Shown: positions 43,574 to 53,665, counted from the first letter of the stretch. The stretch is DNA of 64,000 nt from Coccinella septempunctata (GCF_907165205.1 NC_058190.1:9184001-9248000), one strand, 5' to 3'. Numbers and translations: made by a program. Notes: generated from the sequence alone by a model not told the origin.

Positions 43574-44178
43574 AATCAACCTGGAATAGCCTACTAATAG
43601 CAAGAGAATCCTTCTCACCTAACCTAACCTACTGATTGCTGGGTGTATTGGACGGACAAACTAAACCTGCCACTGCGACCAAGTGGTCTATTGTAGCACA
43701 CAGGCGAGCACGAAAAGCTAGATCTCTTCCTCCAGACCCATCCTACTCCAGAAGAAGATGATGTCGGAGGGGGGTGCTTCTTGAGTTCCTCCAGGACCAT
43801 CTTCGGAGAGCCAAAACTCCAACTCTGACCCTGTCTGCTGCCGGGCAGTCACAAGGGATGTGCTCAATCGTTTCGTCCTCCTCTAAGCACAGTCTGCAGA
43901 GCGGGTCATTGACGATGCTAAGTTTTTTAAAATGGGCTCTGAGTCTACAATGTCCTATGAAAGCCGCCATTATGGATCTCAGATTGGTGCTAGAAAATCC
44001 TAGCCAACGACTGGTGTATGGGCTGAGAGGCACTGATATATGGCCCTATGCGAGTGACGCAGTCCAGGACGGTTGCGCCAGTATTCCAGGACCTTTTGCC
44101 TTATCCAGCTGTTGTTCCCTGATTAAGGAAACCAACCTGAAAACGCCTACTAATAGCAAGAAAATCGTTCTTACCTAC
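43574..44178 (-). mobile_element. Family C LINE 3' end, copy 2, flanked by 49-bp direct repeats
   Basis: On the minus strand (43743-44033) it encodes FSSTNLRSIMAAFIGHCRLR, CRLCLEEDETIEHIPCDC and PAADRVRVG, nearly the same as the copy at 317-634. The 3' end reads CCCAGCAATCAGTAGGTTAG, GTTAGG, i.e. three TTAGG units. Direct repeats flank it: GAAATCAACCTGGAATAGCC... at 43574-43622 and GAAACCAACCTGAAAACGCC... at 44129-44178. These may be a long diverged target duplication or part of another repeat. Confidence 0.75.
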
Positions 44179-44199
44179 GATCCGTAAAACACATTCAGG

Positions 44200-44895
44200 C
44201 ACAAAATATCGAGATGAATTGTGACTTTTCAAAAATTCGAAATCCCTTTGTTCCGTTCCCTAAAGTCGATAAGGTCCATTTTCGCAATACACTAAACTGT
44301 CAAGCGAGGATCAGGTGACATTGACAAGAAGATATATTCTTGGTGCCTAACTTCGATGTAAGTCAATGTCAGCAATATTTCGGTTTTTCATAAATGTTAA
44401 AAGTTATACTATTCTTCTTATAAAGGGTCACGAAACCCTTTAGGTATTTTTCAATGTTGGTGGAAATAAATAAGTGATTTTACCTCGGATTTTACCTAAT
44501 AGTAGATTATTTGATCAGTTTCTCCTTGGAAGACATTTGTCCGAATTCATAAATATAAACAAAACAATTTAATAGGAAAATTAAAGAGATTTAACGTAAA
44601 ATCGAATTCTTTCGTTACCAATCGGTTGAGTCAAATTTTGCCATTCGATAAATACGCGTAAGTAATGTTTGTGTACCAGGTGATTGTTTATATTTTACTT
44701 AATAGCTATCCCAGTTGATATTGGTCTCACAAAAACGTTCAAATGGGTAAAATTTTCATGGGCATTCAGAATTCAGTACCAGAAAATTTTAAACCTAAAA
44801 ATTTCATGTAACCTAATATTTTTTGAGTGGTGCACCTCGTATTGAACTTTCCTAATCCGTAGAGCTCTTTCTTTTGATTTCAATTCCAAACACAC
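44200..44895. other. AT-rich stretch with no recognised feature
   Basis: Nothing identifiable on either strand. Confidence 0.4.
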
Positions 44896-44899
44896 AATA

Positions 44900-45275
44900 T
44901 AAAGGGTGAGTCTTTGACTGGTACAAATATTTCAACAGTAGATTCTTGAAGTCAAAAGAAATCCTTTTTTGCTATACCTACCATCATTTCCAAATCTTGC
45001 AGGCTGTTGAAAAACCATAAAAAATGTTTTTTTAGTTCCATCTTATCGAATGAAATGAATTTCGGAATATAGTTATTCATTAACTTGATGAATATTTTTC
45101 GGACACAAGGTATCACCCTTGACGTCCAGTTTTCTCATTATGAGCAGTACGTACTATAAAATACCAAAAATTCAAAGAACCCAACTCTCGACCCAACTCT
45201 TGAAACTAGGTTGGACGCTATCTAATGAATATTTGAACCGAGATTTGAACGTTTTGTAAGATAAAAGTATTCTTC
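44900..45275 (+). mobile_element. MITE-like repeat (GGGTGAGTC end), copy 2
   Basis: Aligns with 38182-38530 from GGGTGAGTCTTTGACTGG to GTAAGATAAAAGTATTCTTC, with a small local duplication of the CCCAACTCTCGACCCAACTC block. Non-coding. Confidence 0.65.
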
Positions 45276-45279
45276 ATAT

Positions 45280-45335
45280 TTTTCACGTGTTTCGCTATCA
45301 CAATAGCATCTTCAGGTGGGTGAAGGTAAACTGTT
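45280..45335 (-). repeat. CCTGAAGATGC...GCGAAAC motif, minus orientation
   Basis: The inverse reads TTCACCCACCTGAAGATGCT, ATTGTGATAGCGAAACACGT. It faces the plus-orientation copy at 46238. A family A LINE fragment begins immediately to its right. Confidence 0.55.
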
Positions 45336-45745
45336 TTCAGCTCTGTACGGCGAATTCACAGAGAGAGCTCGGAAACCAGGAAGCCAGTATAAGCGGTTCA
45401 AGGATTTATTACATCAATCCCTAAAATCAGTTAATGCCAATCATAACTGGGAACAACTAAAGTTAAACAGATCACAGTGGAGGTCTTTGGTCCATAGCTA
45501 TAATGTAGACTCGAGAAGAATACAGCGGCGGCCAGATCTGGTTGGTGACTATCCATGCCCAGAGTGTGGAAGTATCTGTAGGTCACGGTTGGGTCTCTTC
45601 AGTCACAAGAGGGCACAAAGTCGCAAGTAGCCCTAAGAAATTATAGATTCATTTCATTATAAATTTGATCGCACCGATAGTATGGTTTCTAAGTCTTTCT
45701 GTAGATTTATTCTAGGTAACGAGTTTTAGCAATGAATGAATGAAT
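45336..45745 (+). mobile_element. Family A LINE, copy 3 (3' end only)
   Basis: An open frame of about 100 codons reads ALYGEFTERARKPGSQYKRF, NHNWEQLKLNRSQWRSLVHS and the C-terminal finger CPECGSICRSRLGLFSHKRA, followed by a stop. It ends in a (TGAA)n tail at 45730-45745. The finger has C-x2-C and a single clear His pair partner, as in the other copies. 5'-truncated to about 400 bases. Confidence 0.85.
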
Positions 45746-45748
45746 GAA

Positions 45749-45830
45749 AGATAGCGAAACTCATGTCGTGGTTTAAAAACTTATTAGGTGAAAATCGTAT
45801 GTTTTACGCTGAATGATGTATTTTCATTAA
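45749..45830 (+). repeat. Penelope-type motif, second half
   Basis: GATAGCGAAACTCATGTCGT and TTAAAAACTTATTAGGTGAA match 46276-46330. Together with 45280-45335 it suggests that the LINE landed inside or beside a Penelope-type repeat. Confidence 0.45.
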
Positions 45831-46237
45831 GTATTGGCCATATCAATTCAATATTTTTCTTAATCTTATAAATTGCACTGCTCCCTTTGAAAAATAGTAT
45901 TTCCTTTGAGGAAGGAGCTATTGACCTGAATTAAACAGGAAAATGTTGAGAGAAGATCAGGCTTCAAAACTTATTTAAAGACCCATCATTGCGTCACTAA
46001 TTAACTCCACAGGGTGTCCAGTAATTTAGAGTAAATTTCAACTTTCAGTTCTACCCTGTATTCCATCAAATTCAAATCAAATTTCTGCGGACTCGACAGC
46101 AGGTGATAATCTAGATGAAATAGGCTACAAATGGACAATAAAATGATCAAAATGGATGCACACCTCAAAAAGTTATATCAAAATGAATTTGGTGAAAAAC
46201 TTCTTTGTCCGGTCTTTTTTTGTCCAGGAGTGTATTT
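45831..46237. other. AT-rich stretch with no recognised feature
   Basis: A GGGTGTCCAGTAATTTAGA motif at 46012 might be a small transposon end. Nothing else seen. Confidence 0.35.
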
Positions 46238-46340
46238 CAAGTTTACCTTCACCCACCTGAAGATGCTATCGTGATAGCGAAACACAGGTAGTGGTACAAA
46301 AACTTATTTTGTGAAAATCGTATAATCTGTTCAAAAATTG
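46238..46340 (+). repeat. CCTGAAGATGC...GCGAAAC motif, plus orientation
   Basis: TTTACCTTCACCCACCTGAA, GATGCTATCGTGATAGCGAA, ACACAGG: an inverse of 45280-45335 and a match to 36700-36765. Hammerhead-like order (CTGAAGA, stem GCTAT/ATAGC, GAAA) with an extra T before the stem. Confidence 0.55.
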
Positions 46341-46439
46341 GTTTGAGAAAATGAATTCATATTCAGCATACGCACCATAATACTTTATGATTTGGGTTGG
46401 AAAAGAATGACCTTGTATGTGTGTTTGGTTGTGCGTATT

Positions 46440-46935
46440 TCAAAAGTCAACATGTGCATGCCGTCTCTTCCAAGCCGTTCCGTATTGAATAAACCGATCA
46501 ATCGATATGACCCCTTGTTAAGTCCGCTATGCGGGGAACTCTGGAGAGATATGAAGCCGTGTAGCCGTCAACGAAGAAATGGCATCTATAAAAGTGATTG
46601 TCGACAACGAAGACAGAGCAATCCAAACGTTAGCCCTCTCTTTCCTCGACTCACCCCCATGTCTTTCGAACCCCTGCTGCATTTGGAATGAATCGAACAC
46701 TTCTGAACGAAGCCCACGATTTATATGGCTGATCGCTCATCCAAATGAGGGTGCATTCGGTTCCAGCTACATCGTCACAACCATGCGATTCCAGCCAGTC
46801 CTTAATTGCTTCGAATTAAATTTCAAAACTCGTACTCTTTCCATAGGTTTGGAGCTGGGTTTCTTATCAGAGGTAAGCCGTGGTTTCACCATGGAGTTAT
46901 CCATATTCCAACGCTGCGAAACCGAGTTCTAAATC
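46440..46935. other. GC-richer island with coding-like frames on both strands
   Basis: The plus strand has a 117-codon ATG frame (46579-46932). The minus strand has AIKDWLESHGCDDVAGTECT, LIWMSDQPYKSWASF near 46680-46830, which reads more like a real protein. I cannot name a family. It could be a decayed transposase or an exon. Confidence 0.3.
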
Positions 46936-47169
46936 GTAAAATACCATAAAAAGTAAGAGGGGAATTATTATTTCCAACAGAAATGCAGAAGGTTTATATT
47001 CTGATGGTTCCTCTGTACGAGTATTAGAACTATTACACATAATTTTCTGTACTTTAGTATATTTCATTTAGAATTAATTTATTCCTTTCGATAACATTAT
47101 AATTCAGTGATTTTCGTGTTGTTGTTAGTTAGCAGAACTGTTAAATTGACATCTCTATAAATACATCGA

Positions 47170-47540
47170 ATAATACAAATATATTCAGGTTGTTCACCAA
47201 AGATGCGACAAAAACGCTGGAGGCAATAAATGTATTCAAATGGTAGTTAGTGGTATTGTATGGGAGTCATGGATAGGTGTAGGATTCTACAGAGTAAATG
47301 AGGGTTGGTACAGTCTAGGTGGGACAGGTGGCCCGTCATGATGAAGAAAATATCCCTCATGGTGGGCCTCCAATTTCGCTTAAAGACACCATTTTTCAGT
47401 TCAGATGTGTAACACTGCACTGTACCGATGAGGGACAATAATACCGAAACCGGCCTACAGTTTGTGTATATATGTTTCAACCTCTTTGGGAATTCCTGCG
47501 CTGATTCATGACTAGCTCGTTTATTCACTTCTGGGTAGAT
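47170..47540 (+). repeat. Repeat-like segment carrying a degenerate hammerhead
   Basis: Contains the hammerhead-like block at 47419-47461 and CCGAAACCGGCCTACAGTTT, a phrase resembling Penelope-type pseudo-LTR sequence. No other copy in the window. Confidence 0.4.
47419..47461 (+). ncRNA. Degenerate hammerhead motif with perfect stem I
   Basis: ACTGTA at 47419-47424 pairs perfectly with TACAGT at 47456-47461. Between them: CCGATGA (consensus CTGATGA, one change), a stem GG.A/T.CC, GAAA at 47446-47449, palindromic CCGG and CC in place of the required TC at the cleavage site. Both core substitutions are T-to-C. The fold is preserved but activity is unlikely. Confidence 0.5.
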
Positions 47541-48490
47541 ATGGTATTTTTCATTCGTTCATCGAAATCTTCATCTTTCAAAACGAAAACTGCAAAGAAT
47601 GTGACTTTTGTATGCGCTAGATTCGATCCGTCTAACACATCAAGACTGTTGCAACTAGACACCAAATTTTTTATTACAATGACTCAAGTGCCGTAACATA
47701 ATTTTAAAATAAAAGAGGTTAATATCACGAAGCGTTTTTCAGGATCCCTCAAGGATGCACTGCGTTACCTTCGAATTTAGTTCAAAGGGGGACCCTTGTC
47801 GTTTGAATAAATGCAGGTAAGAATTACAAATTACAGGTGACACTACCTGTATCCCAAATAAAGGTCAACGGCAAGATACAATTAGGGTGTACAATAACAA
47901 CAATAAAAATTTGTTTACACCTGCAAACAATGCTTAGGCATTTTTTATAGGAATACTTGTGTCTTAAAGATAATCCGATAATTTTAAATGAGTCCTTACA
48001 GCAAGTGAAATATCATATGAGAGCTACTGAAAATGCCCATTCAGTCAAACTAATGTATGTTGGTTCGAGCTGATTTTAATGGATAAATTGAATGGATACT
48101 ATTATAAAATAATTAATAATTTCGAATTTAGTCAGCTTATTTTAGTCAATAAGATTTCCTCACGAAGATTTCACAACTAGTTTCAAAATGTGCTCCATTT
48201 ACTTTTGGCAAATGTAGTGAAAATGTGTCAGCGGAAAGTACTCCACAATGATTGTTTCAAATTGTCCCGTACTACCGAACTCTCTAGCAGTTCCCAATCT
48301 TATGGTGGGTTTATGCCGAGTTTTATGCAGAGCTCCTGAAAACTAAGACCTAAGCATTGCCCAATCTGATGGGTAGATGACAAAGAAGTGAACGCCATCT
48401 ACCAATTAGATCGTCCTTATTTTATAGGCCTTATAGTTCTTAGTGAGGTTCTCTTAGTAACGCTGTATGAAACCACCCCGAGATCCACCC
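47541..48490. other. AT-rich stretch, no gene recognised
   Basis: A possible LINE trace RIPQGCTALPS near 47745 is too short to call. ACAGGTGACACTACCTGT at 47834 is a small palindrome. Confidence 0.35.
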
Positions 48491-48493
48491 TTA

Positions 48494-50528
48494 AGGTAAG
48501 CGCACATACAACGGCATCGGACGGACGGCATGGAAGGGACGGCACGGCAGCGGCGGAATTTTTATGAAGGTATCGCACATATAACATCGGAATCGCCGGA
48601 CTCCGGAGGAATAGATTAGTTGCGGTGAGGAACCAGCGTTCGTTCTGGAGGAAGAAGAGTTTCAAAAGCGAAGGAATCGTAGGCGAATGTGGATACATGA
48701 CATATGTAAAAAAGGAAGGATTTTGGAGAATATGTTCATTTATTTCCGGACTTGATGAAGGACGAAAAAAAATGGTTGCTATAATTTCTGTCACTTGAAT
48801 TGTACAGGGTGGGCAAATTTCGATGTTTTTGCACTACAGCTTTTAAACCAGAGGAGATAGACAAAATCTGATACCCCATTCTCGTTCTCTTTTTCTGAGA
48901 AACTTACAATAGTTACTAGTGATTTTTAGCCACTTTCTTTTGTTTTTGAGTTATAAGCAAAAATTGGAAAAATGGCGATATCGAAATAAATTTATATCTC
49001 CGCTAATACTGATGATAGAGCTCTGAAATCGAAACATTATACAGGCACTTTTTTACGTAGAATCCAGTGGCGTGCTCGCCTTTTTAGCAGGATTTTTAAT
49101 TACGAAGCTATGATCCAAAGTTTTGTTTTTTTAAATGGGAACACTAGTTTTCTGTGCAATTTTTTGAAAGCTTAATTTTTACTGATTTCAAAAATATATA
49201 ACATCTTATGGTTTGTATCAATATAAATAATAGAAAATGGTCAAAAACCTTTTTTCTCAATATTTCTATGGTTTTAAATTTAGACGAGCACAGAAAAATA
49301 GAGTTTCCTATAACAAAAGCCGTCTCCTTCCAGCAATGTCATTCTTTCTATGCAGTTTACCAATTTTCACAAAATTTGAATCAGATATATTTAATAAATT
49401 TTCATAATAATGAAAAGACTTAAAGAAGGAGACAGTGGTAATCATACGATGCTATATGTTTCTGTGCTCATCAAAAGTTGAAACCATAGAAATATTGAGA
49501 AAAAAGGTTTTTGACCATTTTTTATCATTTATATTGATACAAACCATATGATGTTATATATTTTTGAAATCAGTAAAAATTAAGCTTTCCAAAAATTGCA
49601 CAGAAAACTAGGGTTCCCATTTAAAAAACCATACTTTGGATCATAGCTTCGTAATTAAAATTCCTGCTAAAAAGGCGAGCACGCCACTGGATTCTACGTA
49701 AAAAAGTGCCTGTATAATGTTTCGATTTCAGAGCTCTATCATCAGTATAAGCGGAGATATAAATTTATTTCGATATCGCCATTTTTCCAATTTTTGCTTA
49801 TAACTCGAAAACAAAAGAAAGTGGCCAAAAATCACTACTACTATTGTAAGTTTCTCGGAAAAAGAGAACGAGAATGGGGTATCAGATTTTGTCTATTTCC
49901 TCTGGTTTACTTTTAAACGGGTAATTTCGATGTTTTAGCAGCTTTCTGTAGTGCTAAAACATCGAAATTTGCCCACCCTGTACAATTCATTATAATTTTG
50001 TACGCGCAGTATTAAGTTCTCCTGAAAACTCATGCTTTTGCCGTGAATTCGTATTTCGTATGACTACCCGTACAAGCCGCTGCATGTAGAGACTTGTAAA
50101 ATGACGCAGATGCCGCGGCAATCTCCTATTGGTATCGCACATATGTCGGGATCGGCCGGCACAGCACGCATCGGTCGGAATTTAATTCTCGTTCCTCAAT
50201 TCCGTCGGATGCGATGCGATGCGATGCCTGCCGTCCGCCCATATGTGCGTTGCTCCATTCAGTTCCATTTATTTATTCGTGTCAGAAGCATCATATATAA
50301 TAAGTATTGTAACATAATAAGCATAGTCATATAATAAGTACAGTAATAAAGTATAGTAGGGCTAAACATTTTTTGCCCAGAATCGGGCGACGTCAATTGC
50401 GTTCGGCTTCGCTGCCACAAGGTCCTCTATGGTACATCTAGCAGGGCACAGTGGGCATTCAGTTCCATTGAAAGTAATTTATTCCGATCCATGCCGTCCG
50501 TCCGATGCCGTTGTATGTGCGCTTGCCT
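48494..50528 (+). mobile_element. PIF/Harbinger element with TTA target duplication
   Basis: The terminal inverted repeats are about 40 bases: AGGTAAGCGCACATACAACG, GCATCGGACGGACGGCATGG at 48494 and its inverse ending at 50528, with one mismatch seen. They are flanked by TTA at 48491-48493 and 50529-50531, the 3-bp duplication of PIF/Harbinger elements. Inside, about 48655-48790, are EEEEFQKRRNRRRMWIHDIC and, after a frame change, GEYVHLFPDLMKDEKK. This matches the Harbinger transposase N-terminus (RRxWVHDIxxKRxxxGEYHHLFPDLxxDExKF). The catalytic core is missing. A foldback element (48805-49980) sits inside. Confidence 0.85.
48805..49980. mobile_element. Long foldback element B, copy 2, nested in the Harbinger element
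   Basis: It starts CAGGGTGGGCAAATTTCGAT and ends with the inverse, with TA on both sides (48803-48804, 49981-49982). The arms are 48805-49310 and 49440-49980, almost perfect inverted copies with a loop of about 130 bases. Blocks include ATGGCGATATCGAAATAAAT, CAGGCACTTTTTTACGTAGA and AACATCTTATGGTTTGTATC with their inverses. The right end has an extra small hairpin at 49918-49965. No transposase. Confidence 0.9.
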
Positions 50529-50531
50529 TTA

Positions 50532-52235
50532 GCTTTCGAATACCCCAGATAAAGATCCAATGGTGTGAGATGAAATTTAATTTTAAACGATATTCTGTTC
50601 TGCTCTTTAAATTCACAGATAGACGCAACTTGAGCTTTGGCAGAAGTTATTACTGTTTCTACAATTATGTCTACATTTTGTTCGCTCAACCACATATCAT
50701 ATCATATTGAAATTGAACTTTCTATCAAACAATACTTGTTGCTCAAGCCTCCGAAGAAGCTCTTTCAAATAAGTCCACGATATAGGAAAAAAGGGGTAAC
50801 TCTCATTAAAATACGTTCCGCTGCTTGGAAATTGTTTCCACACTCACCAACAATTATTAGAACAGCTGCTGTTTTGTCGGCCATAGTATGTACATACCGA
50901 GGTAGGTACATACATATATACTGGATCTACTGGAGTTAGGGTATCGAACCTTCCTTCCAAAGGAAAAATTGACGTTTCGAAAGGTTCTGCTAAATCAAGG
51001 GACTTAATTATGAAAATGGCCTGTTTTAGTTAGAACAGGCACCTTCACTCACGCCTTCACCTTTATTTCAAAGAATGACTTTACCAGCACGCGCACATAA
51101 AAAACCTTGCCAAATAGATGGCGACACAGATAATAGATCAAAACATTAGCACGGTTAGCTTTGGCATAACTGTGTAACTGATGTCCGGTTTTTGAGCTCC
51201 ATTTATCGGAAGTTCCATTCGATAAACTTAATGAACCGATGAATGGTAATTTCAGTTGCCCGCTCGGAAAAAAGGAATCCCAATAACCTTGGATTAAGTC
51301 AACCTCTCCTACTATCTGACGTTCTTGCTCACAGGCATTTAACCTCACTTCAGTAGATACCATCCTCGTGCTAATTTTTGTATTGATGGATTAATCTACC
51401 TATAGTAATCCACCAGTTATCGGATTGACAGTTATCAAAACATTGAAAGTTTTAAAGTGACCTCAGAAACTCTCCCAAAATTAAGGGCAATTTATCTATC
51501 GTCAAAGTTTTCGAACTTAACCAGAAAAACCAGGCACTAATTATCCAACTTATAATAGAGATTTCTGCGTTTTAAAACTTATTCAAGAGCGTAGAGACTA
51601 AAAACGTTCGCCAAAACGCGACAAGTCCAAAGACCTCAAAATGATATAATCACAAGATGGATGATTTATATCAACCGATTCTACTTAGATTATCAGGGAG
51701 ACAACACCTGTTGCATCGAAAGATCTTCAACGATATTCGACAGGTGGCGCTGTGTTATTACTTGACCCCAACGAGCATAGAATTCCGCCCTCCTTCTATG
51801 CGCGATGTTTTGTCGGTTCCACTGTCAGGAAGGGCCAAATGTAGCCACAGTAATCCTAGCTACTCCTTCTCGTTTCCTGTCATCTGACTTAAACCCTAAT
51901 AAATCAAAGCTCTGAAGACTTTGTTAGATATAGTGAAGGCATAGAAGCTTCAGTAATTCGTCACGTTATCGCTATGTGGGTAAGACAAGTGACGCTCTTA
52001 TAGGTATACAAATAATAAAGCTTCACCAAACTTCTTTTTGGTAGGAACGAAAAACATATTTCTCTTTGAAATGCGGTGAGATTACATCGACGTTGCTTTG
52101 AAAATATGGAATATTCCAAAACATATGCGAAGGTTTTTGCTCATCAGGACTGAAAGTAACGCTTCTTCTTTATGGCCCAAGTGAATGTTAGCAATTATCG
52201 ACCAACAATAGGAAGTTTGCCGGTCCTGTAATGAA
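50532..52235. other. Mostly unassigned DNA left of the NOL4 exon
   Basis: A minus-strand ATG frame of 104 codons (51049-51363) has no recognisable domain. The small palindrome GTATGTACATACCGAGGTAG with its inverse lies at 50887. If the NOL4 model is right this is intron 1. Nothing else is identifiable. Confidence 0.4.
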
Positions 52236-52325
52236 ATTTCAATTTGACAAGCATCCGTTCACTCCCTGCAGCAGTGAGGCTGTGGAAAAGGAAGTAAAAG
52301 GATGAAGAAGAGGGTAATATCTCTT

Positions 52326-52331
52326 TACCTT
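52326..52331 (-). other. Splice donor of NOL4 exon 1
   Basis: CAAG|GTAAAGAG on the minus strand. The reading frame downstream of it continues for 30 codons (to 52239) but diverges in character (YYPLLHPFTSFSTAS), in keeping with intron read-through. Confidence 0.75.
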
Positions 52332-52832
52332 GAATGGGGCATTGGGCACATAGAGCGGTGGATCCCTCGCCGAGCCCGTCATTTTATCCGAGATTGGTGG
52401 AATGCCCTCGTCTATATCACAAACACTAAAACGTCCCACGATCGAGTCTGCAGGTTTCGGATCATAACCCGCAGGCCGGCCAACGTGAAAGCCCTTGGCT
52501 TTCACCCAAAACCGAAACTTGCTATTATCCGCACTCACTACTTCCTCGCCGCGCAACGTCCTCAAAATCCTCGCGTATTTCTTCAGCGTGATGGTCTTGG
52601 TCTTGGCCAGATCGCCGTATGTCTGTATCACCCACGGCTGATAAGCCGCCAACATGTCGTCCCTGCTGTCAGCCGAAAACTTCTGCTTTTTCATGTTGTT
52701 GTTCGCTTCCCCGTTCTTGGAAGATTTGCCGCTTTTGACGCCGTTCGGGCTTTTGCGTTTCGTGCCCCTTTTTTCCTTCTTGTCCTCCATTTGATGCGGT
52801 ACTTCGACACCAGTCAATATATCTGTTGCCAT
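52329..52832 (-). CDS. NOL4-type (nucleolar protein 4) gene, first coding exon
   Basis: The minus-strand ATG at 52832-52830 has a strong context (GACAATGG: A at -3, G at +4). The upstream in-frame GTG is not a eukaryotic start. Exactly 168 codons follow to the donor AAG|GTAAAG, intron starting at 52328, phase 0. Residues 16-51 are Lys/Arg-rich (KKEKRGTKRKSPNG), a likely nuclear localisation region. Residues 64-118 are the conserved NOL4 N-terminal block: YQPWVIQTYGDLAKTKTITL, KKYARILRTLRG, DNSKFRFWVKAKGFHVG, which aligns with vertebrate NOL4 (DWCLRTYGDSGKTKTVTRKK; NAKFKFWVKSKGF). LYVP at 160-163 also fits. NOL4 proteins are nuclear/nucleolar; their biochemical role is poorly known. Later exons should lie further left on the minus strand, but I did not find them in the window. 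Confidence 0.85.
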
Positions 52833-53600
52833 TGTCTCAACACCAAACACATTTATAAACTACTTGGTTCTTCACTTATTCGGTTGGTCCATTATTACAT
52901 GGAATGAATAAAACACTTCTTTGATCACCTTGACAGGAGTAAAACAATATTAGACACGTTGGAATATCCCCCCTTGGTGACACTTCTTAGGGGTATCAAC
53001 AATATCGAATCAATAGGCTTCGATCAAGCACAACAACGTCACACGAAAAGAAATTCCGAATACAAGAACAAATGGTTCCTTGTCGGGACTCACTTGTTGA
53101 TGCACGTCTGTTTCACTAATTGTCACATGGAATCAACAGTCACAGATATCGAGGAGGCTTCCCGTGCGACGCAAAATAAGACTTTCGCGGTGCGCACCTT
53201 GATTTCGAATTCAAAAAAAGCGTGAATGCGCAACACAATCAGGAGTGCGGCAGACTGAGAGACCAGGGCAGGTTGGTATCCCGTACTGGAATGATAGGGA
53301 TTCACGTCTCGTGCTCTCGTTTACGGGACCCCTTTGGTATTTCCCCTTCCCCTCTCCTCGTACGTCGGTTATGAAACGGCCCGTGCGGGGATCGCTATAG
53401 GCGCTGCGGCGTGGCCCTTCTGTCGTGCTTTTGCGGTCTGGTGGATAATCACTTTGTTTTTGGCAGGGCGCATGTGGAACGGCCGAAATTACTTCTAATT
53501 TTTCACGATTTTATCCATTATCTTCAGTCGGAGCCGGTGTAGGTGTGTGATACGATTTTATTTTATCGATCTGATCACAGATAACTCTGTCGTTAATTTC
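52833..53600 (-). promoter_or_regulatory. Putative 5' UTR and promoter region of the NOL4-type gene
   Basis: Unique, GC-richer sequence directly upstream of the start codon, ended at 53666 by a TIR transposon. A TCAGT initiator-like pentamer (minus strand, 53258-53254: CTCAGTCTGCC) lies about 420 bases upstream of the ATG. No TATA box at the expected distance was recognised. The transcription start is therefore only a guess. Confidence 0.3.
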
Positions 53601-53665
53601 GCAACCGGAAAATTTGCATTTCAGGCCAGTCTAAACCAAAACCGACTCAAGTTCGAGAAAACAAT

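Noticed and set aside
47741..47775. RT motif RIPQGCTALPS
   Set aside because: Only about ten residues match the GIPQGxxLxP box, with no neighbouring RT motifs.
51049..51363. 104-codon minus-strand ATG frame next to NOL4
   Set aside because: No recognisable domain, no splice or homology support; within the length expected by chance.
52239..52328. NOL4 reading frame extending past the donor to the stop at 52239
   Set aside because: A consensus donor AAG|GTAAAG interrupts it, and the residues after it lose similarity to NOL4.
52833..52850. Upstream in-frame start for NOL4 at 52850
   Set aside because: The codon is GTG. The ATG at 52832 has a strong context and gives an exon of whole codons.
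52302..52907. 201-codon plus-strand frame over the NOL4 exon
   Set aside because: It is the antisense shadow of the NOL4 coding exon, and only the minus strand shows homology.
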